Source: Gemmatimonadota bacterium | Lineage (GTDB): Bacteria; JAAXHH01 | DNA: 64,000 bases | Reading direction: 5' to 3' | Assembly (NCBI GenBank): GCA_026702745.1 | Contig: JAPPBT010000025.1 | Location: 1 to 64,000, forward strand | Shown here: in pieces, positions 38,737 to 46,793 of the stretch | How positions within the stretch are numbered: the first letter of the stretch is position 1 | How the letters are laid out: each line of letters opens with the position of its first letter | Made by a program: the position numbers and the translations under genes | The notes under the pieces: generated by a model | The model's database searches: none | Told to the model about the DNA's origin: nothing | Seen by the model: only the letters and a program-made list of their open reading frames with translations

Positions 38737-39963
38737 ATGGAACTCTACATCATCCGCCACGCGGAATCCGAGAACAATGCCCGTCCGCAGGAAGAGCGCA
38801 CCGACGATCCCGCCCTGTCCGCCCTCGGATACCGGCAGGCCGAGTACCTCGTAAACCGCATCCGCCACCTTCGCCCCACGCGCGTATTCGTCAGTCCGTT
38901 CCTCCGCACCCTGGAAACCATCGCCCCCTACATCCGCCAGACGGGTCGGTCCGTGGAGGCGTGGATCGACCTCCACGAACAGGGCGGGGTCCAGTCCGGC
39001 GTGGGCAATGCGGACTATGAAGGCAGGCCCGGCATGAAGCGCTCTGAAATCGAGCGTGGCTTTCCGGGCGTCCGTCTCGGCGACGAGTTCGACGAGGAGG
39101 GATGGTGGAAGTGCCGTCCCTGGGAGGACTACGACGCGGCCCAGGCCCGGGCGGAGCGGGTCGCCCGTAGGATCCACGACGAGTTCGGCCACACGGGGGA
39201 ATGCGTCGTCCTGGTGAGCCACGGGGCGTTCATGCGGTTCCTCGTGGGGGTGATCCTGAACACCCCGGGCATGGGGCACGACCGGATCGACTGGTTCGCG
39301 AATACCTCCGTCACCCGTTTCATCATCACGCCCACCTATACGCACCTGGCCCTGATGAACTGTGTACGGCACCTGCCCGAGACGTGGATCACCGGGGTGG
39401 ACAACCACCCCTTCCGGACGGGTGAGTTCGTCGAAGAGACCGATGACCGGAAGCGTTGCGCATGGACGTTCAAGGACCCCATACTGGCCGCCTACCACGA
39501 CGACGAGTACGGCTTTCCCCTGACCCGGGACGACGATTTCTTCGAGCGATTGGTGCTGGAGATCAACCAGGCCGGACTGAGCTGGCTGACGGTGTTGAAG
39601 AAGCGAAAGGCGCTGAGGGAGGCCTTCGAGGGGTTCGACGTGGACTGTGTCGCGGCCTATGGCGACGAGGATCGAGCGCGCCTTCTCGGGGACGCCCGCA
39701 TCATCCGGAACCGGCTCAAGATCGACGCGGCCATCCACAACGCGCGGGTCATCCAGAAGATCCGGGCGGAACACGGATCCTTCGCGGCCTGGCTGAACGA
39801 CCAGACCTGCGCTTCGCTGGACGAATGGGTGGCGGTGTTCAAAAAAACCTTCCGCTTCATGGGCCCCGAGATCGTCGGCGAGTTCCTCATGAGCACGGGT
39901 TATCTTCCCATTCGCCACGACCCGGAGTGCTTCCTCGCCGGGCAAGGGCACCGGGTGGGCTAG
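38737..39963 (+). CDS. Fusion of histidine phosphatase and DNA-3-methyladenine glycosylase I
   Basis: 408 residues in one frame. Residues 1-230 are a phosphoglycerate-mutase-like phosphatase: MELYIIRHAESENN (catalytic RHxE), VFVSPFLRTLETIAPY, and VVLVSHGAFMRFL. Residues about 240-400 are a TagA-type glycosylase: RCAWTFKDPILAAYHDDEYG (zinc Cys and His), FFERLVLEINQAGLSWLTVLKKR (catalytic Glu region), and a closing RHDPEC with the second His-Cys zinc pair. Both active sites look intact. The ATG at 38737 has AGGAGA 17 bases upstream, rather far. I know of no standard pairing of these domains. Confidence 0.88.
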   Translation: MELYIIRHAESENNARPQEERTDDPALSALGYRQAEYLVNRIRHLRPTRVFVSPFLRTLETIAPYIRQTGRSVEAWIDLHEQGGVQSGVGNADYEGRPGMKRSEIERGFPGVRLGDEFDEEGWWKCRPWEDYDAAQARAERVARRIHDEFGHTGECVVLVSHGAFMRFLVGVILNTPGMGHDRIDWFANTSVTRFIITPTYTHLALMNCVRHLPETWITGVDNHPFRTGEFVEETDDRKRCAWTFKDPILAAYHDDEYGFPLTRDDDFFERLVLEINQAGLSWLTVLKKRKALREAFEGFDVDCVAAYGDEDRARLLGDARIIRNRLKIDAAIHNARVIQKIRAEHGSFAAWLNDQTCASLDEWVAVFKKTFRFMGPEIVGEFLMSTGYLPIRHDPECFLAGQGHRVG

Positions 39964-40009
39964 TTAGCGCGCCCGGAGTGATCGGCGGGGCCGGACCGGC
40001 GGCCGCTAG

Positions 40010-40267
40010 TCAGCCTTCTCCTTCTTCGTCCTTGAGCAGGTTGCGTTCCTTGAGTTCCGATTCCAGCTCGTCGAGACAGGAACGGAAGGATTTCCATGCC
40101 TCCGGTGAGACGGTGATGCCCTTCCTGCTGGGCAGGAAATCGCCGTCGTTCTCGTAGTAGATCCGGATATCGGCGTACTCGTTACCGCGGAAGGACGTGA
40201 TGGTGAAGCGGAACTCTTCCTGGCTGTTTTTCTGGAAACTGGCTACGACCTGGCTGTCCTCGGCCAT
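40010..40267 (-). CDS. PC4/Sub1-like ssDNA-binding transcription coactivator domain protein
   Basis: 85 residues from ATG 40267, with GAGG eight to nine bases upstream; a longer frame adds 16 residues. The sequence follows the p15/PC4 pattern: EEFRFTITSFRGNEYADIRIYYENDGDFLPSRKGITVSPEAWKSFRSCLDELESEL. The beta-sheet FRG..YADIRxYY and KGIxLxxExWxxF helix give an ssDNA-binding dimer in homologues. The role in bacteria is uncertain (transcription or DNA repair). Long AT-rich repeats lie upstream. It converges with the phosphatase/glycosylase gene. Confidence 0.8.
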   Translation of the reverse strand: MAEDSQVVASFQKNSQEEFRFTITSFRGNEYADIRIYYENDGDFLPSRKGITVSPEAWKSFRSCLDELESELKERNLLKDEEGEG

Positions 40268-40310
40268 GTATATACCTCGCGAAGCGGTAGATGGGCGTGC
40301 TGGAACACGA

Positions 40311-40381
40311 TGCACACATTATGCACACATTATGCACCGTATACACATTGTACACCATGACCACATGAAACCGTGTATACG
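40311..40381. repeat. AT-rich repeats and long-arm inverted repeat upstream of the PC4-like gene
   Basis: ATGCACACATT occurs twice in tandem (from about 40311), followed by CGTATACAC (40338-40346). That is a perfect inverted repeat with GTGTATACG (40373-40381) across 26 bases. It lies 45-115 bases upstream of the PC4-like start and may be an operator or RNA stem. The rest of 40268-40653 holds the promoter at 40472 and no gene. Confidence 0.75.
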
Positions 40382-40471
40382 ATGAATATCATGACACGAT
40401 GATCAACATTGACCACCATTTGAAGGCCATGATTAGACATGCATCCACACCTGTGTCAAGGAAATTTGGTC

Positions 40472-40500
40472 TTGTTTTCCCACGGTCCGGACCGTAAAAT
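40472..40500 (+). promoter_or_regulatory. Promoter with a palindrome inside its spacer, upstream of the aminotransferase
   Basis: TTGTTT (40472-40477), 17-base spacer, TAAAAT (40495-40500). The spacer contains the perfect 14-base palindrome ACGGTCCGGACCGT (40482-40495), a MerR-like arrangement. The leader to the start at 40654 is about 147 bases. Confidence 0.6.
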
Positions 40501-40653
40501 AATGCACGCGCGCAGCGGTCTCGAAGGATCGTCGAACGTGAGGAATCCAGTGACCGGCCGGGTGCCTCTAACCGATCGACGGACGCAGGGCCGGCCGCGG
40601 TTCGGTTCGATCACGGTTGTACGTATGCAAAGGATTTACGCAGGGGGTTATTG

Positions 40654-41886
40654 ATGGAATGGCGGGATGTATATGCGGACCGCATGGATCTCATTGGCGA
40701 TACCGCGGTCATTGAGCTGCTCAAGCTGGCGGAACGGCCGGACGTGCTCTCCTTTGCAGGCGGCTTGCCGGACGATGCCACGTTTCCCATGGAGGCGATG
40801 AAGGAAGTCGCCGTCCAGGTCTTCGAAACGCACGGCAGCATGTCGCTTCAATATGGTCCCACGGCGGGTTACACGGCCCTGAGGGAGTGGATCGCCGGCC
40901 GGATGGGGCCCGTCGAGGGCGTGACCGCCACCGTGGACGACATTATCGTCACCACGGGCGGCATAGAGGCCATGGACCTCATCGCCAAGATGCTGCTCAA
41001 CCCAGGTGACGTCATCGTCGTGGAAGCCCCCACCTACCTGACCGCGTTCTCGGTCTTCCGGTGCTACGACGTGGATTTCGTCGCGGTGGATATCGATGAC
41101 GAAGGCATGCGCGTGGACCTCCTGGAAGTGCAGCTTGCGGAACTGGAACGCCGGGGCAAGCGGGCCAAGCTGATCTACACCATGCCGACGTTTCAGAACC
41201 CGGGCGGTGTGACCATGCCCCTGGAACGGCGGCGCAGGCTGGTCGAACTCGCCGACCGGTTCAACATCCCCATCCTGGAAGACCACGCCTATGCGGAACT
41301 GTACTTCGAGCACGCACCCCCACCTTCGCTCAAGGCGCTGAATCCCGATGGTGTGTTGTTCGTCAGCACCTTCTCCAAGATCTTCGGGCCGGGTATCCGC
41401 CTCGGTTGGATCGCGGCGCCGCCACCCGTCATCGCCCAGTTGTGCCAGGCGAAGCTGGGGAGCGACCAGTGTTCCAGCACTCTCGGGCAGCGCATCGTCT
41501 ACGAATACGGCCGCCAGGGCCTGATGGACTCCCAGATCGTGCTGTCCAGGGCGCTATACCAGGCCAAGCGTGACGTTACCCTGGACGCACTGAAGGAGCA
41601 CGCCCCGCCCGGCCTGACCTGGACCCGCCCGGATGGCGGGTTCTACGTGTGGCTGACCGCGCCCGAAGGGATCGACTCCACGGCGATGCTGGCATGGGCC
41701 GTCGAGCATGAGAAGGTGGCTTACGTGGCCGGGCCTTCGTTTTACACCGACGGCCGAGGCGCGAACCAGTTCCGCCTGTGTTACAGCTTCCTCGACCAGT
41801 CGCTCATCGGCGAAGGGATCTCCCGGGTGTGCCGCTCGGTCGCGCACCACGTCGAACGGCGCCACCGAGACCGCATCGGCGTGTAG
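40654..41886 (+). CDS. PLP-dependent class I/II aminotransferase (LysN/2-aminoadipate type)
   Basis: 410 residues from ATG 40654, with AGGGGG about eight bases upstream. Fold-type I marks: LSFAGGLPDDATFP at the N terminus, SLQYGPTAGYTALREWIA, VTTGGIEAMDLIAKMLLNPGDVIVVEAPTYL, PTFQNPGG, and the PLP lysine in STFSKIFGPGIRLGW. This is the LysN/MocR-catalytic-domain group without a DNA-binding head, which transaminates 2-aminoadipate, aromatic or branched amino acids. Substrate not resolved. It is followed 85 bases later by a PhyH dioxygenase. Confidence 0.92.
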   Translation: MEWRDVYADRMDLIGDTAVIELLKLAERPDVLSFAGGLPDDATFPMEAMKEVAVQVFETHGSMSLQYGPTAGYTALREWIAGRMGPVEGVTATVDDIIVTTGGIEAMDLIAKMLLNPGDVIVVEAPTYLTAFSVFRCYDVDFVAVDIDDEGMRVDLLEVQLAELERRGKRAKLIYTMPTFQNPGGVTMPLERRRRLVELADRFNIPILEDHAYAELYFEHAPPPSLKALNPDGVLFVSTFSKIFGPGIRLGWIAAPPPVIAQLCQAKLGSDQCSSTLGQRIVYEYGRQGLMDSQIVLSRALYQAKRDVTLDALKEHAPPGLTWTRPDGGFYVWLTAPEGIDSTAMLAWAVEHEKVAYVAGPSFYTDGRGANQFRLCYSFLDQSLIGEGISRVCRSVAHHVERRHRDRIGV

Positions 41887-41971
41887 GGGCGCGCCGTCCG
41901 CGCCGACCACGCCGCCGGGGATGCCGCCGGCGTCGCCAGGCAAGCACCGTACGTCCATCTTGGAGCAAATC

Positions 41972-42793
41972 ATGTTCCGCCTCACCGAAAAACACGAGAA
42001 AAGGTTCCGGGAAGACGGCTACCTGATGGTGGACGGTCTTTACGACGAGGAAGAAATGGAACTCCTCCTCAACGTGGGCCGTCACGACGGTGAGAAGGCC
42101 TCGCTCGTCCGCGCCGCCGAGGATACCGAGGGCCGCGAAAGCAAGCTGTGGCTGACCTCGGACACGGACCGGGAGGACATCTACAACGCCATCTGCCACG
42201 GCCGGCGCATGGTTGATACGCTGGAGCGGCTCATGGGTGACGAGGTCTACCTGTACCACTACAAGATGATGGTCAAGGAACCCCGCGTCGGCGGCGCGTG
42301 GGAGTGGCACCAGGATTACGGATACTGGTACCACAACCAGGCGCTCTATCCCGACATGGCCAGCTGCTACATCGCGGTGGACCGGGCCCACAGGGGCAAC
42401 GGCTGCCTCCAGGTCATACGGGGTTCGCACCGCCTGGGCCGGATCGAACACGGTCGGTACGGCACCCAGGTGGGAGCCGACCCGAAGCGGGTGGAACTCG
42501 CGCTGGAGCACCTGGACCACGTGTACTGCGAAATGTCACCCGGCACGGCGCTGTTCTTCCACGCGAACGTGCTGCACCGTTCGGACCCGAACGAGAGCGA
42601 CGACCCGAGGTGGAGCCTCATCTGCTGCTACAACACCCGGCACAATCCCTGCCAGGACCGACCGGGCCATCCTTCCTACCGGCCCCTGGGCAAGTGGGAC
42701 GACGGCCGGGTCAAGGAAGTGGGACGCAGGCAGTGGGCGGAACTCGCCGCCACCGCCGAGCATGGCGCCGCCACCGCCGAATCCGGCGCGTGA
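41972..42793 (+). CDS. Phytanoyl-CoA dioxygenase (PhyH) family protein
   Basis: An Fe(II)/2-oxoglutarate oxygenase of 273 residues from ATG 41972, with GGAG eight bases upstream. The iron triad is visible: HQD in WEWHQDYGYWY, and the distal His in FFHANVLHRSDPN; the following WSLICCYNTRHNPC holds the 2-oxoglutarate-binding Arg. GDEVYLYHYKMMVKEP is common in this group. The C terminus has a 7-residue repeat (AATAEHG, AATAESG) matching a DNA repeat. Substrate unknown; the expanded PhyH family in such genomes hydroxylates diverse small molecules. Confidence 0.9.
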   Translation: MFRLTEKHEKRFREDGYLMVDGLYDEEEMELLLNVGRHDGEKASLVRAAEDTEGRESKLWLTSDTDREDIYNAICHGRRMVDTLERLMGDEVYLYHYKMMVKEPRVGGAWEWHQDYGYWYHNQALYPDMASCYIAVDRAHRGNGCLQVIRGSHRLGRIEHGRYGTQVGADPKRVELALEHLDHVYCEMSPGTALFFHANVLHRSDPNESDDPRWSLICCYNTRHNPCQDRPGHPSYRPLGKWDDGRVKEVGRRQWAELAATAEHGAATAESGA

Positions 42794-42815
42794 CCTGATC
42801 CCCGGCCGCCGGTCC

Positions 42816-42837
42816 CGGTAGCAATTCGGTAGCAATT
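42816..42837. repeat. 11-base tandem duplication
   Basis: CGGTAGCAATT repeated twice in tandem (42816-42826, 42827-42837), 23 bases after the PhyH stop and 15 bases before the -35 box of the next promoter. Confidence 0.9.
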
Positions 42838-42851
42838 CAAGCGATTAATAG

Positions 42852-42880
42852 TTGCGAATTTGAGTTATATACCCTATAAA
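42852..42880 (+). promoter_or_regulatory. Sigma70-type promoter for the lipoprotein-sulfatase unit
   Basis: TTGCGA (42852-42857), 17-base spacer, TATAAA (42875-42880), in an AT-rich gap. The start at 42999 gives a leader of about 112 bases. Confidence 0.7.
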
Positions 42881-42998
42881 TAAAGTACGTATAGCCGATG
42901 ACAAAGAAGTCAGCGCAGTACGTATTATCCTCTACATTACAAAGCGTCACTTTTTCCAATCCACCACGATGGGATTTCCACGTGAAAGGAATATGATC

Positions 42999-43616
42999 AT
43001 GAAGCGGTTTACATCATACCTGTTGGCCTGTATGGTAGGCGCGTTCGGCCTCTATGGCTGCGGCGGGGCCGAAGATGCGGCCATGGAAGAGGCGGCAACC
43101 GAAGAGATGGCCATGGACGTTGCCATGATCAACGTCGAGGTCAGCAGTATCAGCGAGGAGTTCGCCAATATCAACACGAACGCCACGAGCGATCAGTTGA
43201 TGGAAGCTGGATTCGCCACCGACGGCTGGATTTCGGTGACCCATAACGAACAGACCCTCGTCATGCCCATGGTCACCGATTACGGCGATGTGGCCGAAGG
43301 CGCCTGGCTCGCCCGGATGGACGAGGAGTCCGGCACGCTACAGATCGCCATTAACGGCGGCAACGCCGCGACCGACATCGGCGCCGCGGTAGGCGACATG
43401 CTCCACGTCATGGCCGCCGATGCCCCGGAAATGGAAGAAGGCGAGATGGACGAAGGCGAAATGGGTGAAGGCGAGATGGGCGAAGGCGAAATGGACGAAG
43501 GTGAAGGCGGCATGGACGAAGGTGAAGGCGGCATGGACGACGAGGGCGCGGAAGACGGTGACTCGGACGCGTCCATGGGCGGAGAGGAAGAAGCCACCAC
43601 GCAGCCTGCCCCGTAA
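42999..43616 (+). CDS. Acidic-repeat lipoprotein with a hydroxide-adenosyltransferase-like barrel segment
   Basis: 205 residues. A lipoprotein signal (FTSYLLACMVGAFGLYGC) with LYGC lipobox points to outer- or inner-membrane anchoring. The start at 42999 puts AAAGGA eight bases upstream. Residues 60-140 include VTDYGDVAEGAWLARMDEE and LQIAINGGNAATDIGAAVGD, which by eye resemble the C-terminal barrel of SAM hydroxide adenosyltransferases (a weak resemblance). The C terminus is a Glu/Gly/Met/Asp repeat (EGEM, DEGEGGM units) encoded by short tandem DNA repeats, so length may vary between strains. Sixteen bases before a sulfatase gene. Function unknown. Confidence 0.75.
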   Translation: MKRFTSYLLACMVGAFGLYGCGGAEDAAMEEAATEEMAMDVAMINVEVSSISEEFANINTNATSDQLMEAGFATDGWISVTHNEQTLVMPMVTDYGDVAEGAWLARMDEESGTLQIAINGGNAATDIGAAVGDMLHVMAADAPEMEEGEMDEGEMGEGEMGEGEMDEGEGGMDEGEGGMDDEGAEDGDSDASMGGEEEATTQPAP

Positions 43617-43632
43617 AGCCTGAGGGCGGCGC

Positions 43633-45036
43633 GTGCAACGCAACATGCCTGTACGCCCAAACATTCTCTGGTACTGCACGGATCAGCAGCGTTTCGACAC
43701 GATCGGCGCGCTCGGCAATCCCCATGTGAGCACGCCGACGCTGGACAGCCTGGTGCGTGAAGGCGTCGCATTTACGCGCGCATACTGCCAGAGCCCGATT
43801 TGCACGCCCAGCCGGTCGAGCTTCATGACGGGCATGTATCCCGGGCGGATCCACAATACACGAAACGGCAACGGCGTCTTCGAGAATCCGCCTCCCCTGA
43901 TCTCCAAACTGCTGGCAGACAGCGGGTACGACTGCGGCCTGGTGGGCAAGTTCCACCTCCAGAGCGCGGGGAAGCGCACCGAACCCCGTATGGATGACGG
44001 CTACCGGTACTGGCGGTTCAGCCACGCGCCGCGGGACGACTGGCCGGAAGGGCATGACTACGCCGACTGGGTAGGCGAGCGCGGCGGCGATCTCGACGCC
44101 CTGCGGGCGAGCGAGGACCGGGTCCCGCCCGATCTCCACCAGACGACCTGGGTCACCGAGTGCGCCCTGGAGTTCATCACCGAGCGCCGGGCGCCCGACA
44201 AGCCCTGGATGCTGACGCTCAACCCCTACGATCCCCACCCGCCTTTTATCCCGCCCCGCGTCTACGCCGACCTGTTCGAACCGGATGATATGCCCGGCCC
44301 GTACTTCCACCTGAGCGACCTGGCCCAACAGGATGAACTAAAGGAAGTGTTCTTCCAGTCGGAGGCCCGGCACCCGATGACCTTCGACGGCAAGAAGCAG
44401 CAGGCCCTCTACTACGCTATGATCAAGCAGATCGACGACCAGTTCGCCCGTATCCTGGGCGAGCTCGAACGCACCGGGCAGCGGGAGAACACCGTGATCA
44501 TCTTCACCAGCGACCACGGCGAATGCCTGGGCGACCACGGGCTCCTGTGGAAGGGCTGCCGGTTCTACGAAGGCCTGGTGCGCGTGCCCCTGATCTTCTC
44601 CCACCCCGGCCATATGGTGTCGGATTTACGGAGCGATGCGCTGGTTGAACTGATCGACATGTCGGCGACCATGCTGGATATCGCCGGCGTAAACGTTCCC
44701 GAGGATTTCCAGGGCCGCAGCCTGCTGCCCATCCTGGACGGCACGGTGGACCCGGGGTACAACCGGTCCTTCGTCCGCAGCGAGTATTTCGACGCCGTCT
44801 CCAACGATACGCATGACTATGCCACCATGTACCGGAACGAGCAGTACAAGCTGGTGCTGTACCACACCCACGGCAAGGGCGAGCTTTACGACCTGGCCAC
44901 TGACCCCTGGGAGTTCGAGAACCTGTGGGACAATCCCGACCATAAAGATCTGAGGAGCCACCTGTGCCTGGAGGCCTTCAACGCCACCATGATCCAGGAC
45001 ATCGACCCGGGCGGCTCCCTGATCGCCGGCACGTGA
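43633..45036 (+). CDS. Type I sulfatase (formylglycine-dependent)
   Basis: 467 residues. The maturation motif C-T-P-S-R (C57-R61) marks the Cys converted to formylglycine. The N terminus RPNILWYCTDQQRFDTIG supplies the first metal ligands, except that the usual DD is CTD here, and IIFTSDHGECLGDHGL the second metal-binding DHG. Full length for the family. No signal peptide, so it is cytosolic or its export is unclear. The GTG at 43633 has GAGGG upstream; ATG 43645 is a weaker alternative. Substrate unknown: sulfated sugar, choline sulfate or phosphonate. Its stop lies in an 11-base triplicate. Confidence 0.9.
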   Translation: MQRNMPVRPNILWYCTDQQRFDTIGALGNPHVSTPTLDSLVREGVAFTRAYCQSPICTPSRSSFMTGMYPGRIHNTRNGNGVFENPPPLISKLLADSGYDCGLVGKFHLQSAGKRTEPRMDDGYRYWRFSHAPRDDWPEGHDYADWVGERGGDLDALRASEDRVPPDLHQTTWVTECALEFITERRAPDKPWMLTLNPYDPHPPFIPPRVYADLFEPDDMPGPYFHLSDLAQQDELKEVFFQSEARHPMTFDGKKQQALYYAMIKQIDDQFARILGELERTGQRENTVIIFTSDHGECLGDHGLLWKGCRFYEGLVRVPLIFSHPGHMVSDLRSDALVELIDMSATMLDIAGVNVPEDFQGRSLLPILDGTVDPGYNRSFVRSEYFDAVSNDTHDYATMYRNEQYKLVLYHTHGKGELYDLATDPWEFENLWDNPDHKDLRSHLCLEAFNATMIQDIDPGGSLIAGT

Positions 45037-45058
45037 CCGGCACGTGACCGGCACGTGA
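45026..45058. repeat. 11-base tandem triplicate over the sulfatase stop codon
   Basis: CCGGCACGTGA at 45026, 45037 and 45048, perfect. Copy 1 contains the sulfatase TGA (45034-45036), and each unit ends in a TGA. It includes the palindrome CACGTG. Confidence 0.95.
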
Positions 45059-45125
45059 CCGCCGCGCCTGGATACCTCGGGCGCCCGATGCCGCGTCCTG
45101 ATGAACCCGCTCCGGAGGACACCGG

Positions 45126-46277
45126 ATGATCGTCGACAGAACCCGGCTGGAAGAAATGGAAGAACGCACCCTCGCGCCCTATGCCGAGAAGAGCAGCACG
45201 AGCCGGGGTCGGAGGCATTCCGAGGAGGAAGCCCCGTGGCGGACGCCCTTCCAGCGGGACCGCGATCGGATCGTGCATTCGAAGTCCTTCCGCCGGCTCG
45301 AATACAAGACCCAGGTCTTCGTGTACCACGAGGGCGATCACTACCGGACGCGCCTCACCCACACCATGGAGACAGCGGGCGTTTCCGAAACGATCGCACG
45401 GAACCTCGGCGCCAACCAGGACCTGGCGGCCGCCATCGCCCTGGCCCACGACCTGGGCCATCCCCCCTTCGGCCACTGCGGCGAGGATGCCCTCGATGGC
45501 CTGATGAAGCACTGCGGGGGGTTCCAGCACAACCGGCAGAGCCTGCGCATCATCGATCTGCTTGAATGGCGCTATCCGTCCTTCCAGGGCCTGAACCTAA
45601 CCTGGGAGACGCGCGAGGGCATCGCGAAGCATAACGCCCCGCACGGCTTTGACGAGGAGGAATTCCAGCCCGGGAAGTTCGCCTCGGTGGAAGCCCAGAT
45701 CGCCAACGTCGCCGACGAGATCGCCTACAACTCGCACGACCTGGACGACGGCGTGAGCGCGGGCATACTCAGCCTGGACCAGCTCACCGACCTGGAGATC
45801 TGGGACGGGGCGATCCGCGAGGAGGTGGAAAAGCTCCGCGACCTCGATCCCACGCGCAAGCGGTACCGGATTATCCGCGCGCTGATCAACCAGATGATCA
45901 TGGACGTGGTCCGGACGACCCACGAGAACCTGGAACGCCACGGGGTGAAGTCGCCGGACGAGGTACGCACCCTCGAAGTCCCCGTGGTGGACTACAGCCC
46001 GTCCATGGCCGGGAAGAACCAGCAGCTCCGCGCATTCCTGATGGAGAACTTCTACCGGCACTACCGGCTGATCCGCATGTCCCGCAAGGCGACCCGGTTC
46101 ATCGAAAGTCTCTTCAACGAGTATACGGCCGACCCGCGCCAGCTTCCACCGGCCGGCGTTCCGCACGGCGAGGACGAGCCGCTCGAGCGCAGGGTCTGCG
46201 ACTACATCGCGGGTATGACGGACCGCTACGCCCTGCGGGAATACGAGCGCCTCTTCGATCCCTACGAGCGCGTATAA
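45126..46277 (+). CDS. dgt: Deoxyguanosinetriphosphate triphosphohydrolase (dGTPase family)
   Basis: An HD-domain dNTP triphosphohydrolase that releases tripolyphosphate and helps set dNTP pools. 383 residues with KSFRRLEYKTQVFVYHEGDHYRTRLTHTMETAGVSETIARNLG (first His of the HD cluster), AIALAHDLGHPPFGHCGEDAL (the HD pair), and ADEIAYNSHDLDDGVSAGIL with the last Asp. The metal ligands are complete and the length matches the short dGTPase group. It starts just after the sulfatase and has its own spacing, so it is probably independent. Some dGTPases also act in phage defence; the context here looks housekeeping. Confidence 0.93.
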   Translation: MIVDRTRLEEMEERTLAPYAEKSSTSRGRRHSEEEAPWRTPFQRDRDRIVHSKSFRRLEYKTQVFVYHEGDHYRTRLTHTMETAGVSETIARNLGANQDLAAAIALAHDLGHPPFGHCGEDALDGLMKHCGGFQHNRQSLRIIDLLEWRYPSFQGLNLTWETREGIAKHNAPHGFDEEEFQPGKFASVEAQIANVADEIAYNSHDLDDGVSAGILSLDQLTDLEIWDGAIREEVEKLRDLDPTRKRYRIIRALINQMIMDVVRTTHENLERHGVKSPDEVRTLEVPVVDYSPSMAGKNQQLRAFLMENFYRHYRLIRMSRKATRFIESLFNEYTADPRQLPPAGVPHGEDEPLERRVCDYIAGMTDRYALREYERLFDPYERV

Positions 46278-46289
46278 CCCTGATTTTAC

Positions 46290-46317
46290 TTGATTTTCGG
46301 AGTGGTATCCCTATCTT
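46290..46317 (+). promoter_or_regulatory. Promoter candidate for tRNA-Gln
   Basis: TTGATT (46290-46295), 16-base spacer, TATCTT (46312-46317), about 49 bases before the mature tRNA 5' end. Confidence 0.5.
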
Positions 46318-46365
46318 AAACGCGGTGGCAATCGGGGAAATCTCCCGGTCGTCCGCCGGTCCGAT

Positions 46366-46436
46366 TGGGGGGTCGTTCAAGGGTAGGACACATGGCTCTG
46401 GACCATGGAATCGGGGTTCGAATCCCTGCCCCCCAG
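46366..46436 (+). tRNA. tRNA-Gln, anticodon CTG
   Basis: Cloverleaf of 71 bases. Acceptor TGGGGGG pairs with CCCCCCA, D stem GTTC/GGAC, anticodon stem CATGG/CCATG with loop CTCTGGA, T arm CGGGG-TTCGAAT-CCCTG, discriminator G. The anticodon CTG reads CAG. The U1-A72 pair is the glutamine-tRNA hallmark. CCA is not encoded. Confidence 0.93.
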
Positions 46437-46503
46437 TGCGCATGTCCCGCGGGAATACAAGGATGAGGATGCCGGCGGCGCGGTGTCACCGCGGCCCGAT
46501 GGC

Positions 46504-46532
46504 TTGACGCCAGAGGGTGAAAGGGGTATATT
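46504..46532 (+). promoter_or_regulatory. Strong promoter for tRNA-Glu
   Basis: TTGACG (46504-46509), 17-base spacer, TATATT (46527-46532). Transcription would begin about eight bases before the tRNA. Confidence 0.8.
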
Positions 46533-46547
46533 CTACTAAAACAACGT

Positions 46548-46619
46548 GGCGGTATCGTCTAGTGGTTAGGACGGGTGGTTCTCAGCCATCAAACCGGGGT
46601 TCGATTCCCCGTACCGCTA
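46548..46619 (+). tRNA. tRNA-Glu, anticodon CTC
   Basis: Cloverleaf of 72 bases: acceptor GGCGGTA pairs with TACCGCT (a G-U at pair 1-72), D arm GTCT...GGAC, anticodon stem GGTGG/CCATC with loop TTCTCAG, T arm CGGGG-TTCGATT-CCCCG, discriminator A. The anticodon CTC reads GAG. CCA is not encoded. Confidence 0.93.
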
Positions 46620-46663
46620 TTCGCATTGAGTCTCGGTTGTTTGCCGAAAGAACCGGCACCTAT

Positions 46664-46703
46664 CCCCGAAGAGCCTTTTAGCAAGGGCATTTCGGGGTTT
46701 TTT
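46664..46703 (+). terminator. Rho-independent terminator after tRNA-Glu
   Basis: CCCCGAA (46664-46670) pairs with TTCGGGG (46691-46697), followed by six T residues, 45 bases after the tRNA 3' end. Confidence 0.8.
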
Positions 46704-46793
46704 GTTTTTGCGCGGCGGTCTTCCCGAATATGCGTTGGGTATTTCAGTCCAGCGGGTACAAGCGAAGAAACCGTGCGAGGAATGCTTATCTGA

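Noticed and set aside
45126-46277. dGTPase considered as a phage-defence gene
   Set aside because: The sequence and length match housekeeping dGTPases, GC is like its neighbours, and no defence genes are adjacent.
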